This document shows, in pieces, positions 8,438-18,717 of a stretch of DNA of 64,000 nucleotides; position 1 is the stretch's first letter, and each line of letters begins with the position of its first letter. Both the position numbers and the translations under genes were made by a program. Origin of the DNA: Methanohalophilus sp. RSK (GTDB taxonomy: Archaea > Halobacteriota > Methanosarcinia > Methanosarcinales > Methanosarcinaceae); NCBI RefSeq assembly GCF_003722075.1, contig NZ_RDSK01000001.1:186001-250000 (forward strand), given 5' to 3'. The notes under the pieces were generated by a model. That model was given only the letters and a program-made list of their open reading frames with translations. It was not told the origin of the DNA and made no database searches.

Positions 8438-10480
8438 TCATCCAATCTGGGTTCCATTCTTTGCTTCTTTTTCAGGGGAAAGCAAAATTGCACCGCCGTC
8501 TTCGTTCACTCCGGCAAGCACCATACCGAAAGATTTGACGCCGCAGAGTTTGGCGGGTTTGAGATTGGCCAGTACGATTACCTGTCTGCCCTTTACTTCT
8601 TCGGGGCTATGGGTCAGGGCAATTCCGGCAACTATCTGGCGTGGCGTTTCTTCTCCGATATCAATTTCCAGCCTGAGTAATTTGTCAGCCTTTTCAACCT
8701 TTTCAGCTTCGACAATGGTGCCTACACGCATATCGAGTTTACCGAAATCTTCGAAGGTGATTTCTTCGTTATCTGTCATTATTTGTTCTCCTTTCTTGCG
8801 GTTTTGTTTTTCATTGGCTTCTTTGACCCGCTGTGATGCAATGGCTTCCATCTTTTCGATGGTTTCATCTTCTATTTTCTTGAAGAGGAGGGAGGGTTTG
8901 TTAAGGGGTGCACCCGATTCAACAGGCACTGTACCCTGGCTGTAGAGTGCTGTGTGTACATCGCTTTGCATACCGAGCTGTTTCCAGGCATTTCCGGCCT
9001 TTTCAGGGATCAGGGGTTCATAAAGCAGAGTAAGGGCTTTGCCGATCTGCATACAGTTTTTGAGTACGCGGCCACACTCCTCTTTGTCTTCCTTTATCAG
9101 CTTCCAGGGTTCTCTGGACTGGAAATAGATATTTCCATAGGACGCAAGGGTCATCACGCTGTCTGCATATTTTTTGAACTCATACTTTTCCATTGCCTCA
9201 CTTGCCTCATCAATGGTATTCTGGATGGTTTCCATGACTTCATCATCCAGTTTTCCTTCCGGAACGGCCTTGAAGTTCTTGTAGGCAAAGAGCAATGTGC
9301 GGTAGAGGAAATTGCCGAAGACTCCTACAAGTTCGGTATTGGTTTTTTCCTGGAATACCTTCCAGGAGAAATTGAGTTCTTTGGTATGGGATGTGTAACT
9401 TGCCAGATAATAACGCAACAGGTCCTGGTGGAAACCTTGGTCCATGTAGTCATCACCGACCCATACAACGTAACCACGGCTTTTTGAGAAAGTTTTGTTC
9501 TCTATCTTTACCATACCCGATGCTACCACAGATGAGGCGGGTGAGTAGTCAGCACCTTTGAGCATGGCAGGCAGGAATATACAGTGATGGTAGATTATGT
9601 CTCCACCGATAAAATGTACTATTTCACCATCATCCTTCCAGTATTTTTCCCAGCTGTCACCGGTTGCGTTTGCCCATTCTTCGGTGAAGGCGATATACCC
9701 TATGGGTGCATCCACCCATACATAGACGACCAGGTCATCACGCCCCGGGAACTTGACACCCCATTCGAGATTGCGGGTAATACACCAGTCATCAAGTCCC
9801 TGTTTTACCCATCCTAATGCGTAGTTGCGGGCATTGGATGTACCGTCAAGTTTGTCAAGGTATTCAAGCAAATAATCATTGAACTGGGATAATTTGAAGA
9901 AGAAGTGTTCCTGTTCCTTATACTCGGCAACCCCGCCACAGATGGTACAGACGGGATTTTTGAGTTCTCCGGGTTCCAGGTGTTTTCCACATCCCTGATC
10001 ACACTCGTCACCCCGGGCACTTTCTGCGCAGTGGGGGCATTCTCCTTCCACATACCTGTCGGGGAGGAATCGATTACATCCGGCGCAATATGCAATCTCT
10101 ATAGTTTTGGGGTATACGTAATCATTTTCGATCAAACGGTTCACTATGTCATGAGTGCGGTTATGGTTTGTTGGGTCATCGGTTGTACCGAAGGCATCGA
10201 ATTCGATACCCATTGACTTGAATGTTTCATCAAAATGGGTGTGGTATTTCTTGATCAGTGCCTGAGGGGTAGTATTCTGCTCCTCAGCATTGAATACGAT
10301 AGGGGTTCCGTGTGTATCCGAACCACAAACAAATGTAACCTCATGGCCCATTTTTTTTAATGAGCGTACAAATATGTCTGCAGGAATATAGGTCCTTAGG
10401 TGACCGATGTGGGCCATTCCGTTGGCATAGGGTAATCCACAGGTCACAAGTATGGGTTTATCGGGTGAAAAGCGTGACAT
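8438..10480 (-). CDS. metG: Methionyl-tRNA synthetase
   Basis: 680-aa class I synthetase. A perfect HIGH motif lies at residues 24-27, and the KMSKS equivalent is FSKSR near residue 333. Zinc-knuckle cysteines (CAGC...CPHC and CDQGCGKHL...CTIC) lie at about 134-185. The C-terminal 100 residues ([17 protein letters not shown]) form an EMAPII/Trbp111-type tRNA-binding and dimerisation domain, which explains the long form. Ends convergent with the CYTH gene six bases away. Confidence 0.97.
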   Translation of the reverse strand: MSRFSPDKPILVTCGLPYANGMAHIGHLRTYIPADIFVRSLKKMGHEVTFVCGSDTHGTPIVFNAEEQNTTPQALIKKYHTHFDETFKSMGIEFDAFGTTDDPTNHNRTHDIVNRLIENDYVYPKTIEIAYCAGCNRFLPDRYVEGECPHCAESARGDECDQGCGKHLEPGELKNPVCTICGGVAEYKEQEHFFFKLSQFNDYLLEYLDKLDGTSNARNYALGWVKQGLDDWCITRNLEWGVKFPGRDDLVVYVWVDAPIGYIAFTEEWANATGDSWEKYWKDDGEIVHFIGGDIIYHHCIFLPAMLKGADYSPASSVVASGMVKIENKTFSKSRGYVVWVGDDYMDQGFHQDLLRYYLASYTSHTKELNFSWKVFQEKTNTELVGVFGNFLYRTLLFAYKNFKAVPEGKLDDEVMETIQNTIDEASEAMEKYEFKKYADSVMTLASYGNIYFQSREPWKLIKEDKEECGRVLKNCMQIGKALTLLYEPLIPEKAGNAWKQLGMQSDVHTALYSQGTVPVESGAPLNKPSLLFKKIEDETIEKMEAIASQRVKEANEKQNRKKGEQIMTDNEEITFEDFGKLDMRVGTIVEAEKVEKADKLLRLEIDIGEETPRQIVAGIALTHSPEEVKGRQVIVLANLKPAKLCGVKSFGMVLAGVNEDGGAILLSPEKEAKNGTQIG

Positions 10481-10641
10481 GTTATTTCTCCGTCTGTATC
10501 AATATTAATTGTAATAATGTGTTTGCAATGGATAGGTGACAATTATAAAATACATTTCGCTTCTTGTCTTAAGGAAAGTTAGGTCTGTCAGAAGGTATTT
10601 GAATATTCAGGGGAATATTTGCTTTTATATCGAGGAAAACA

Positions 10642-11772
10642 ATGAACGAAAACGATCCCACCAATAATGATGAGGGCGAAAATTCATCGGGCAATGAGCG
10701 GTTTCTTGCAGGCAGCGATAAATCCCTTTATACGGAATTGGAAGACGAGCCGTATGAAGAGCCAATGCAGGAAGAGCCTGTATCCGGTTCGCCTCCTTTG
10801 TCCCCTCCCGATGAATCCGGTAAAGGTCGGATGGATGTTCCCCATACACCGCCTGAAAAAAAAAGTAACTTTGGTAAGTATGCCGCCCTTATTGCGGTCT
10901 TGTTTTTGATAATCGGTTCGAGTTTTGCAATAATCTATTATTCAGCTGGAGGGGATTTTTACCCTGCCAATGAGAGGGTAGCTGTAATCTATATTCAGGG
11001 TACAATGCTGACCGGTAGTGTCCCTTCCGGACTGGGGTATGCTACATCCGAGGATATCTCTTCCAGTATCCGGAAGGCAGTTGATGACAATAGTGTAAAA
11101 GCCATTGTGTTGCGGATCAACAGTGGCGGAGGATCTGGTGCTGCATCAGAAGAAATCAATACGGAAATAAGAAAAGCCCAGCAGGCAGGTGTGCCGGTTG
11201 TAACTTCCATGGGAGATATGGCTGCCAGTGCTGCCTATCATGTATCTTCCAGTACCGATCTGATAGTTGCAAACCGAAATACCATGACAGGCAGTATAGG
11301 GGTAATCTGGACTTTCCGTAATAAGTCTGCTTATTACGAGGAAGAAGGCATCGATCATTATGTCGCTAAATCAGGTGATTTCAAGGATATGGGCGGAACA
11401 TGGCGCGGTTTGACCGACGAAGAGAAAGAATATGCAGATCGTGTAATAATGCAAAATTACAATCTTTTCGTACAGGATGTGGCCCAGGGGCGCAATATGA
11501 CGGTCAGTGAAGTGAAGGATATAGCAGACGGACGTATCTACACGGGTGTCTCTGCCAAACGTATCGGGCTTATAGATGAGTACGGTAATTTGTATGATGC
11601 TATCGATAGGGCCGCTGATATGGGGGGAATTGAAGGAGAACCCTCTATCTACTATGTGAACAAACCCTCAATCACAAACCTGTTATTTGGCTCGGAAGTA
11701 CAGAATGATAACATGATCGAGCATTTTGTGAATTACTATGAGAAATCTCCCTTTGGCAAACTTGCATATTGA
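10642..11772 (+). CDS. sppA: Signal peptide peptidase SppA-type membrane protease
   Basis: 376 aa. Residues 1-75 are acidic and proline-rich with no recognised domain. One membrane helix (about 78-100, AALIAVLFLIIGSSFAIIYY) follows, then a single S49 protease domain. The nucleophile serine is likely in MGDMAASAAYH, and the general-base lysine in VAKSGDFKD about 50 residues later; TMTGSIGVI is the conserved loop. The active site would face outside the cell and degrade cleaved signal peptides or membrane-protein fragments. The long acidic N-terminus is cytoplasmic and unusual. Confidence 0.9.
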   Translation: MNENDPTNNDEGENSSGNERFLAGSDKSLYTELEDEPYEEPMQEEPVSGSPPLSPPDESGKGRMDVPHTPPEKKSNFGKYAALIAVLFLIIGSSFAIIYYSAGGDFYPANERVAVIYIQGTMLTGSVPSGLGYATSEDISSSIRKAVDDNSVKAIVLRINSGGGSGAASEEINTEIRKAQQAGVPVVTSMGDMAASAAYHVSSSTDLIVANRNTMTGSIGVIWTFRNKSAYYEEEGIDHYVAKSGDFKDMGGTWRGLTDEEKEYADRVIMQNYNLFVQDVAQGRNMTVSEVKDIADGRIYTGVSAKRIGLIDEYGNLYDAIDRAADMGGIEGEPSIYYVNKPSITNLLFGSEVQNDNMIEHFVNYYEKSPFGKLAY

Positions 11773-11783
11773 AGGTGTATTGG

Positions 11784-11894
11784 ATGACAGGAGCAGGCAG
11801 AAATTTCATGGATGATGAACTGAATTCCCTGCTTGGCCTTGACGGGGACAAACATTTCGTGGTTTATCTGGCTGCTGTGGGAAAACGGGATTGA
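11784..11894 (+). pseudogene. C-terminal remnant of a SagB/nitroreductase-type gene
   Basis: A 36-codon frame whose translation contains NSLLGLDGDKHFVVYLAAVGK. This strongly resembles the last segment of SagB-type FMN nitroreductases. Nothing of the catalytic domain lies upstream, where sppA ends 11 bases away, so this is read as the tail of a deleted gene. A GAAGGTG precedes its ATG, so translation as a short peptide cannot be ruled out. Confidence 0.5.
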
Positions 11895-11895
11895 T

Positions 11896-12822
11896 TTATC
11901 CCATTTTTTCCAGTTTCCAGCCCAGGTGTTCTTTTATTATCACATAAGCCATCTGCGGGGGAAATGCTCCCGCTTCGGTCACGATCAGGTCAATGTATTC
12001 TGATGGTGTGACATCAAAGGCAGGATTGCTTATTTTTACATCTGGCATATCGCCAAGTTTGTCTTTGGAAATGACTTCTTCAGGGTCACGTTCCTCGATT
12101 TCCACCAGGTCGCCAAAAAGGGTAGAAGGGCTGAATTTGTAGGTCTCGGCTGCGGATATGATATTGACACGGGCTTCATGGGCTGCCAGGGCCAGCTGGG
12201 ATGTACCGATCTTATTAACAAGAGCACCATTTACGGTAATTGAATCTGCACCCACTATGACAGTGTCCACATTTTTCATTGTATATCGCACTGCGGAATC
12301 TACGATGAGGGTTGTATCAATTCCGGCGTCACTGAGCTCTTTTATTGTGATGAATCCCTGTCTGCGGGGGCGGGATTCGGTTGCATAAACTTTTATTTTC
12401 TTTCCCTGCTTGTGTGCGGTTTTTATGATTGCAATAGCTGCGTGGGAATTGCAGTGGGTCATGACGGTATCTCCGTCACGGAGGCGTTTTGCACCGATCT
12501 CCCCTATGTTATCAAGGGCGGTATCGGCATTTTGGATAAATTCTGTGGCATTATCCAGGATCTGGCTGCGTGCCTCTTCCACAGTTTCTGCATCATAACT
12601 GCCCGCCAGCATTACCGCATTGGGCAGGGAGACAGCTGTGGGTCGGGTTTCGATAAGAGTGGATTTGGCTTTTTCGACTTTCGCTACAAATTCTTCAAAG
12701 GACGAGGTTTCCAGCATTTCCACATAATCTCGCAATGCCCGGGCAGCTGCAGCGGCAATCCTGCCTGCGCCGCGAATCTCCATTGTACGGATCTTTTCAG
12801 CCGTGTCGAGTAACTGCTGCAT
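11896..12822 (-). CDS. Ribose-1,5-bisphosphate isomerase (eIF-2B-like)
   Basis: 308 aa. Converts ribose-1,5-bisphosphate to ribulose-1,5-bisphosphate in the archaeal AMP/nucleoside degradation pathway that feeds form III Rubisco. The protein has the eIF-2B alpha/beta/delta fold: THCNSHA near residue 140, ATESRPRRQG, VDSAVRY and VIVGADSITVNGALVNKIGT are the sugar-phosphate site motifs that separate it from true eIF-2B. Length fits. Neither Rubisco nor AMP phosphorylase is in the window. Confidence 0.9.
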   Translation of the reverse strand: MQQLLDTAEKIRTMEIRGAGRIAAAAARALRDYVEMLETSSFEEFVAKVEKAKSTLIETRPTAVSLPNAVMLAGSYDAETVEEARSQILDNATEFIQNADTALDNIGEIGAKRLRDGDTVMTHCNSHAAIAIIKTAHKQGKKIKVYATESRPRRQGFITIKELSDAGIDTTLIVDSAVRYTMKNVDTVIVGADSITVNGALVNKIGTSQLALAAHEARVNIISAAETYKFSPSTLFGDLVEIEERDPEEVISKDKLGDMPDVKISNPAFDVTPSEYIDLIVTEAGAFPPQMAYVIIKEHLGWKLEKMG

Positions 12823-12939
12823 AGCTATTTGGATGGGATGTGGAAGGATTTATAGGTATTGTAACCAGATACAGTTATAGTATTTTATCAAAGATCCTCC
12901 AAAAACTATAATATTTCACAGGATCAAATCGAAGCAATC

Positions 12940-13110
12940 ATGTCCGATGCACCGAATAGCAACAATGATACTGAAGAATGCCTTTCTGAAGAGGATGTGG
13001 AAGAATTGATGGTCAGGACTTCCAGAAAGCAGGTCCGATCGGATTACCGGCGCAGTCTGGGCTCAGAAGCCAGCAGAAGGTACTGTGATATAAATAACAA
13101 GAAGAACTAA
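12940..13110 (+). CDS. Small acidic-then-basic protein, unknown
   Basis: 56 aa. The first half is acidic and polar (NNDTEECLSEEDVEELM), the second half basic (TSRKQVRSDYRRSLGSEASRR). No membrane segment or known domain. Codon pattern and the charge split look protein-like, and it fills the gap between divergent and co-directional neighbours. No strong ribosome-binding site; a TATA-like tract about 80 nt upstream could serve. Confidence 0.45.
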   Translation: MSDAPNSNNDTEECLSEEDVEELMVRTSRKQVRSDYRRSLGSEASRRYCDINNKKN

Positions 13111-13153
13111 AGGCTGGCAAAATTCCTTATATTGCAAATACATACTTTCCTGC

Positions 13154-14521
13154 ATGCCATCCATGGAATCAATCAATCCATCGACCGGGGAGCTGGTGGA
13201 ATCCTTCCCGATGCACAGGGCGGAAGATGTCAGGGACATCCTTGAAAATTCATATCAGGTATTTCTGGAGTGGAAATCCCTGGATGTTGATGTGCGGTGT
13301 GATTATCTGCGGCAGGTTGCGAAGGTTTTGCGCCAGCGCAAGCAGGAGTGTGCAGAACTGATCACCCGGGAGATGGGAAAACCCATCAAACAGTCGCTGG
13401 GTGAGATTGCCAAATGTGCCCTGACATTTGATTACTATGCTGACAGGACACCTTCCCTTATGGAGCCACGTGGGGAAGATACCGATGCAACCTATTCCAG
13501 TGTATTCTTTGAACCGATGGGGCCGGTTCTGTGCATAAAACCCTGGAATTTTCCTTTCTGGCAGGTGCTCAGTGCGGCTTCCCATATTCTGGCCGGTGGC
13601 AATACTATCCTGCTCAAACATTCATCCAGTGTACCGGCATGTGCCCTGAAAATCGAAGAAATAATGCAGCAGGCCGGATTGCCGGCAGGTGTATTCCAAA
13701 CTCTCCTGATTGATGGCAAGACAGCTTCATCCCTGATCTCATCCGACAAGATCGCCGCTGTGTCCTTTACGGGAGGAACTGAAGCCGGACGCCGGGTTGC
13801 TGTGGAGGCGGCTTCATTCCTGAAAAAATACGTGCTTGAACTCGGAGGTAGTGATCCTTTCGTTGTCCTTGAAGGAGCTGACGTACAAAAGGCTGCAAAG
13901 GCAGCGGTTGCTGCGAGATTTATCAATACCGGTCAAACCTGTATTGCTGCCAAGCGTTTTATCGTGGAAGAGTCTTTGATGGAGGAATTTAAAGGACACT
14001 TCATTGAGCACACGTGTAGTATGAAGGTTGGTGATCCGCTGGAAGAGGACACAGACATTGGTCCACTTGTCCGGGCAGAAGAAATGCACAGATTGGGCTC
14101 TCAGGTGGCAGACTCCATTGAAAAAGGTGCAAAGGTTGAACTTGAAGGCGGACTGGTTGAGGGTGCGGGATTTTTCTATTATCCGGTTGTGCTTTCCGGA
14201 ATTACTGATAATATGGATGTAATGCGTCAGGAAACGTTCGGCCCCCTTGCTCCTCTGATCTCTGTGAAAGATGAGGCTGAAGCGATAAAGGTCGCAAACG
14301 CCACTCCCTATGGGCTGGGTGCAAGTATCTGGGGTGGTGATTCAGCTCATCTGCTGGAAATTGGAAAAAGGATTCAGGCAGGAGTTGTCGGGATAAACGG
14401 TTTCTTCAAACCGGAAGCATGCATGCCCTTTGGGGGTATGAAGCAAAGCGGGGTCGGCAGGGAGCTGTCTGATTTTGGCTTCTATGAATTCATGCATATC
14501 CGATCCCTGAAAGCCTTCTAA
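13154..14521 (+). CDS. Aldehyde dehydrogenase (succinate-semialdehyde type)
   Basis: 455-aa NAD(P)-dependent aldehyde dehydrogenase. Visible residues: the oxyanion asparagine region PWNFPFWQ, the cofactor loop SFTGGTEAGRRV, the general-base glutamate in LELGGSDPF, and the catalytic cysteine in INTGQTCIAAKRF. The ending PFGGMKQSGVGRELSDFG is the class hallmark. Close to the short archaeal succinate-semialdehyde dehydrogenase group, but the physiological aldehyde is not determined by context: neighbours are unrelated. Confidence 0.9.
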   Translation: MPSMESINPSTGELVESFPMHRAEDVRDILENSYQVFLEWKSLDVDVRCDYLRQVAKVLRQRKQECAELITREMGKPIKQSLGEIAKCALTFDYYADRTPSLMEPRGEDTDATYSSVFFEPMGPVLCIKPWNFPFWQVLSAASHILAGGNTILLKHSSSVPACALKIEEIMQQAGLPAGVFQTLLIDGKTASSLISSDKIAAVSFTGGTEAGRRVAVEAASFLKKYVLELGGSDPFVVLEGADVQKAAKAAVAARFINTGQTCIAAKRFIVEESLMEEFKGHFIEHTCSMKVGDPLEEDTDIGPLVRAEEMHRLGSQVADSIEKGAKVELEGGLVEGAGFFYYPVVLSGITDNMDVMRQETFGPLAPLISVKDEAEAIKVANATPYGLGASIWGGDSAHLLEIGKRIQAGVVGINGFFKPEACMPFGGMKQSGVGRELSDFGFYEFMHIRSLKAF

Positions 14522-14566
14522 ACAAACAGGCGAGAATTTCATAATCAGGGATACAAAATGTTTGAA

Positions 14567-14857
14567 TCAGTCGGTGATTTCCACTCCGCCTCTTGTATCA
14601 AAGGCCAGGTAGCCTTTAATGTTTGATGCTGCAGGTTTTGGTTGCGGGTAATACCACGCACCATCCTTCAGTGTGCTGTCTTCGAGAACAATATCATAAT
14701 AACTGGCTTTGCCTTTCCAGGGGCAGACAGTTACTGTATCACTGTCTTTGAAAAATTCTATATTGACCGATTCCGGTGGGAAATAATGATTTCCTTCCAC
14801 TCTCTCGGTAGCATTACTATCTGCAAGTACGACTCCTTTGTATTTTGCAACTGGCAT
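14567..14857 (-). CDS. DUF427 domain protein
   Basis: 96 aa. Shows the DUF427 pattern: a central CPWKGKASYYDI motif, ESVNIEFF, and a late YLAFDTRGGVEI. Family members are small beta-barrel proteins of unknown activity found across bacteria and some archaea. Convergent with the aldehyde dehydrogenase and divergent from the methyltransferase. No operon partner. Confidence 0.85.
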   Translation of the reverse strand: MPVAKYKGVVLADSNATERVEGNHYFPPESVNIEFFKDSDTVTVCPWKGKASYYDIVLEDSTLKDGAWYYPQPKPAASNIKGYLAFDTRGGVEITD

Positions 14858-14934
14858 ATTAAATCCACTCCTCCTGGCAATATTGGATTAATTGATTTAA
14901 ATATGTAATCATCGTTTGATAACCAAGTGAAAGC

Positions 14935-15756
14935 ATGAGTAAAAACAGTCTCAAAACTCTCGTGGAAAAGGAACTCCCTGCAGACCTGATTGAATATGTC
15001 CCTAATCGATTCGATGTGGTCGGTGACATTGCAATTGTAAGTATCCCTCCTGAGCTGCGGGATTATTCTGAAATGATTGCAACAAAGGTTGTATCCATGA
15101 GAGGTAATATCCGGACTGTTCTTAACAAAATAAGTCGGGTCAAAGGCGATCATCGTGTCTCAGATTTTGAAAATTTACTGGGTGGCAGTACTGTAACTAC
15201 ACACGGGGAATTCAAATATCGCTATCGTTTGGACCTCTCGGAAGTATTTTTTAATCCCCGGCTGGGTTATGAGAGACACAGGGTAACATCCCTGGTTCTT
15301 CCCGGGGAAGATGTACTGGTTCCCTTTTGTGGGGTGGGCCCGTTTGCAATCCCTGCTGCTATAAGGGATGTACGTGTTTTTTGTATCGAAAAGAACCGGC
15401 ATGCATGTCACTGGCTGGCCGAGAATATACGGTTGAATAACTTTAAGGGGCATATCTATCCCATAAATGCGGATGCCGGGGATATTCCGGTTATTCTTGA
15501 CATGAAGTTTGACAGACTCATAGTTCCTACTCCCTATGGGCAGGATCATTTCTTTTCTTTACTCTCCCCTCTTTTGAAAGAGGGAGGTATGATGCATTTC
15601 TATACTTTTCAGGTAGCAGAGGATATCGAAAAATCAAAACAAGCCTTTCAGGACGCAGGTTACGAAATAATTGGTCTGCGAAGATGCGGGAACGTGGCAC
15701 GTGGTGTCAGTAGATGGGTGTTTGACCTGAAAAAGAACCGACTGGCAAAAAGGTAA
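14935..15756 (+). CDS. Trm5/TYW2-family tRNA methyltransferase-like protein
   Basis: 273-aa class I SAM methyltransferase. The SAM site is VLVPFCGVGPFAIPAA, and an upstream FFNPRLGYER segment matches the Trm5/TYW2 signature. The N-terminal 80 residues resemble the D2 domain. The motif that in Trm5 reads as an asparagine-proline pair is here DRLIVPTPYG, so it is neither the classical Trm5 nor the TYW2 form. Likely acts on G37 or the wyosine pathway in tRNA; the exact reaction is uncertain. Confidence 0.8.
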   Translation: MSKNSLKTLVEKELPADLIEYVPNRFDVVGDIAIVSIPPELRDYSEMIATKVVSMRGNIRTVLNKISRVKGDHRVSDFENLLGGSTVTTHGEFKYRYRLDLSEVFFNPRLGYERHRVTSLVLPGEDVLVPFCGVGPFAIPAAIRDVRVFCIEKNRHACHWLAENIRLNNFKGHIYPINADAGDIPVILDMKFDRLIVPTPYGQDHFFSLLSPLLKEGGMMHFYTFQVAEDIEKSKQAFQDAGYEIIGLRRCGNVARGVSRWVFDLKKNRLAKR

Positions 15757-15800
15757 GATATAAGGACGGCTTGAAAGTAAATTAAAAATGGTCTGTTATC

Positions 15801-17210
15801 ATGTCACAAATGTCAAATCCAAAACCAACGATTGTATGCTCCAGTGTGGATGCTGCGAGTATGAATATAATGTCCCATCTTCTGGAAATGGAGGAATGGG
15901 AAAAGCAATCCTTTGAGCCTCTTTATGAGGATATAACCAATATATATGAATCCGGAAAGTTCCTGCTTGTGGAAGTTTCCATCCACCATATCTTTCAGGA
16001 CGGCCTGGACGACAAGCTGGGCCAGTTTGGATTTCTTCCTTCATGCTTCATTTTTGCTTCCAAACATAAAAGTGATGATGGCCGTAAACTTCTTACCGCC
16101 CACTTTACAGGCAATCCTTCGGAGGCAAAATTCGGTGGCTATCCCGGAAAACTTTCAATTGCTTATTCCTCTGCCCTGAAACCTTTACTGATGCAGATAC
16201 AGTCCTTTTCTGCAGGAATGGATTATGATGTGTCTATGGAATCCACACATCACGGGCCTACAGACCTGCAAATTCCTTCCATCTATGCAGAGATTGGCAG
16301 TGGTCCCGCGCAGTGGGATGACAAAAGGGCTGCAGAAGTACTCGCCCGGGCTATACTTACCTTCAATCCCCGTAAATTGCCAATAGCTCTGGGATTTGGG
16401 GGTGGGCATTATGCAGCCAGGCAATCAGAGATAGTTCTTAGCAATAATGTGACCTTTGGCCATAATATTCCTTCCTACCAGCTGGAATTTGTTGATGAAT
16501 CCCTTTTTAGCCGGGCAGTAGATAGGTCGGGTGCAGATTTTGTTTATATGGACAGGAAAGCCATTTCATCTTCTGACAAAGAGCATCTGCATGATCTTGC
16601 CCGGAAAAATGGGCTGCTGGTTTTGAGGGAGAATGATATTCAGCAGATTGGAAATATCCCCTGGGCTATTTTCAAGAATATCCTGGTGCAGTCCAGGGAT
16701 ATAGAATCCACTACACCACCGTTATTTACAGATATTCTCAGAAAAGATCTGGAACATTCTTCACCTGATGTTGTCCCGGATCCAGTTGAAATGGTCATAG
16801 ATGAGAGATTGGTCCACTATACCTGGAAGAGTAACCCGGACAGTTTCCTGGATATGCTGCAGAAATTTCCGCTTGTATATCTGCAGAGGGACAACGGGAC
16901 TTATAGGGGCTCTTTCCTGTTATTTGAAAAGAAAGATGCAGAAGACTTGCAGACTCAGATTATAGATGAATGCATTAAAATACTAAAAGAACATTATGAA
17001 ATTGAGTATATTAGAGAGGACAATATATTGTATCTTACCTACCGGAAGTTCAATCCGATAAAAGCGGAGAGTATAGGCGTTCCCGGAGGACCTCTGTTTG
17101 GTAAACTTGCCAGGGGAATTCCTGTTGAGGTTGATGGAAATATTATCCATCCGGATATGGTTCATGAGACAATTACAAAAGATCTTGTCCTGAAAAATAT
17201 GATTCGTTGA
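15801..17210 (+). CDS. dtdA: D-aminoacyl-tRNA deacylase
   Basis: 469 aa. Archaeal DTD2/GEK1 family, which hydrolyses D-aminoacyl-tRNA. Signature segments: HHGPTDLQIPSIYAEIGS (about residue 150) and GFGGGHYAARQ (about 198), which hold the metal and catalytic histidines. The protein is longer than the roughly 280-residue minimal form, with a C-terminal extension of some 180 residues as seen in Methanosarcinales. Preceded by its own short spacer, followed by ftsZ. Confidence 0.92.
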   Translation: MSQMSNPKPTIVCSSVDAASMNIMSHLLEMEEWEKQSFEPLYEDITNIYESGKFLLVEVSIHHIFQDGLDDKLGQFGFLPSCFIFASKHKSDDGRKLLTAHFTGNPSEAKFGGYPGKLSIAYSSALKPLLMQIQSFSAGMDYDVSMESTHHGPTDLQIPSIYAEIGSGPAQWDDKRAAEVLARAILTFNPRKLPIALGFGGGHYAARQSEIVLSNNVTFGHNIPSYQLEFVDESLFSRAVDRSGADFVYMDRKAISSSDKEHLHDLARKNGLLVLRENDIQQIGNIPWAIFKNILVQSRDIESTTPPLFTDILRKDLEHSSPDVVPDPVEMVIDERLVHYTWKSNPDSFLDMLQKFPLVYLQRDNGTYRGSFLLFEKKDAEDLQTQIIDECIKILKEHYEIEYIREDNILYLTYRKFNPIKAESIGVPGGPLFGKLARGIPVEVDGNIIHPDMVHETITKDLVLKNMIR

Positions 17211-17248
17211 ATTCATGATTATCTTTGTGCTCGTGGAGGAAATTGAGT

Positions 17249-18352
17249 ATGAAATCCATTGTTGAAGAGGCATTAGCTCGCTCAGCAGACGAAAGACAAG
17301 GAAGTGCCGAAGCATCGGGACCGAAGGATGTCAATGCGGAGATCGAAGCAGTTTTGAAAGGTATGCATACCAATATTAAAGTTATTGGATGTGGCGGAGG
17401 AGGTTCTAACAGCGTCCAGAGGATGACAAATGAGGGAATTAAGGGAGCACAACTTGTAGCCCTCAATACTGATGCCCAGCACCTTCTGAATGTTAGTTGT
17501 GATAATAAGATACTGATCGGCAAGAAAAAGACCCGTGGTCTGGGTGCTGGCAGTCTCCCTCAAATTGGAGAGGATGCTGCACTTGAAAGTATTGATGAAC
17601 TTACTGAAGTGGTCGATGGGACCGACATGGTATTCATCACGGCAGGACTTGGTGGAGGCACCGGAACCGGTTCCGCAGCCGTTGTCGCAGAGGCTGCCAG
17701 GGATGCAGGTGCCCTTACTATCGCTGTTGTAACTCTGCCTTTTGCAGTAGAGGGAGAGGTGCGCCGTACCAATGCTGAAGCAGGACTGGAAAGACTCAGG
17801 GATGTTGCAGATACTGTAATTGTAGTACCCAATGACAAACTTCTGGAAGTAGTGCCCCGTTTGCCTTTGCAGGCCGCATTCAAGGTTTCGGATGAAGTGC
17901 TGATGAGGGCTGTAAAGGGAATTACCGAACTGATAACTAAACCCGGTCTTGTTAACCTTGACTTTGCCGATGTACGTACTGTTATGCAGAACGGTGGCGT
18001 TGCAATGATCGGTCTGGGTGAGGCTGATGGTGATAGTAAGGCCAGTGAATCCGTACAGAAAGCATTACGCAGTCCACTTCTTGATGTGGATATCTCCGGT
18101 GCAACATCTGCACTTGTCAATGTTGTCGGTGGTCAGGATATGACTGTTTCAGAAGCAGAAGGAGTAGTTCAGGAAGTATACAGCCGGATAGATCCCGGCG
18201 CAAGACTCATATGGGGTGCACAGGTCGATCCGGATCTGGAACATACTGTGCGCACAATGATAGTTGTGACAGGTGTCAAATCACCGCAAATATATGGCCC
18301 TGGCGGAGCAAAGAACGTTACAAGGAGATATGGAATAGACTTTGTGGGATAA
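17249..18352 (+). CDS. ftsZ: Cell division GTPase FtsZ
   Basis: 367 aa. Tubulin-like division protein that forms the Z ring. The G-box [14 protein letters not shown] and N-terminal [17 protein letters not shown] are intact, as is the T7 loop [11 protein letters not shown] for GTP hydrolysis. I chose the ATG at 17249 because GGAGG lies 9 nt upstream. It precedes secE and the ribosomal stalk operon, a standard euryarchaeal order. Of the two archaeal FtsZ types it looks like FtsZ1, by its N-terminal extension and position. Confidence 0.96.
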   Translation: MKSIVEEALARSADERQGSAEASGPKDVNAEIEAVLKGMHTNIKVIGCGGGGSNSVQRMTNEGIKGAQLVALNTDAQHLLNVSCDNKILIGKKKTRGLGAGSLPQIGEDAALESIDELTEVVDGTDMVFITAGLGGGTGTGSAAVVAEAARDAGALTIAVVTLPFAVEGEVRRTNAEAGLERLRDVADTVIVVPNDKLLEVVPRLPLQAAFKVSDEVLMRAVKGITELITKPGLVNLDFADVRTVMQNGGVAMIGLGEADGDSKASESVQKALRSPLLDVDISGATSALVNVVGGQDMTVSEAEGVVQEVYSRIDPGARLIWGAQVDPDLEHTVRTMIVVTGVKSPQIYGPGGAKNVTRRYGIDFVG

Positions 18353-18399
18353 TTTCCTGCATTTTCTATTTTGGATATTATATTCCTCCAGTCGAAAGA

Positions 18400-18413
18400 T
18401 ATTTTATATATAA
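18400..18413 (+). promoter_or_regulatory. TATA box before secE
   Basis: ATTTTATATATAAG after the ftsZ stop is the best TATA match in the gap. It would place transcription start near 18437, giving secE-spt5 a leader of about 60 nt. Confidence 0.5.
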
Positions 18414-18494
18414 GGTTATGTGAGTGGCGCTATAGTTTTATAGCATAATTTTACTCTAACTACTTCCATACCAATTATTCAACGTTTATCGGTT

Positions 18495-18713
18495 GTGGAT
18501 ATTTTGGCAGAGAACATATTAAAATCAGCAATGAACAATCGCAGTGTCAGCCAGATCCTGAAGTCCTATTACAGGGTGCTCAAACTTTCCAGAAAGCCTG
18601 CTAGGGAAGAGTTCCTCATGATCTCAAAAGTTGCGGGTGCAGGGATTGTAGCAATCGGCTTTGTTGGCTTTGTGGTCTATATATTGCTGACCGAATTGCC
18701 GACATGGGTGTAA
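18495..18713 (+). CDS. secE: Protein translocase subunit SecE (Sec61 gamma)
   Basis: Single-span subunit of the SecYEG channel. Shows the amphipathic ILKSYYRVLKLSRKPAREEF followed by one membrane helix (VAGAGIVAIGFVGFVVYILL). Start is ambiguous: GTG at 18495 gives 72 aa, ATG at 18531 gives 60 aa, which is nearer to the family length. Four bases separate it from spt5. Confidence 0.92.
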   Translation: MDILAENILKSAMNNRSVSQILKSYYRVLKLSRKPAREEFLMISKVAGAGIVAIGFVGFVVYILLTELPTWV

Positions 18714-18717
18714 CTCT

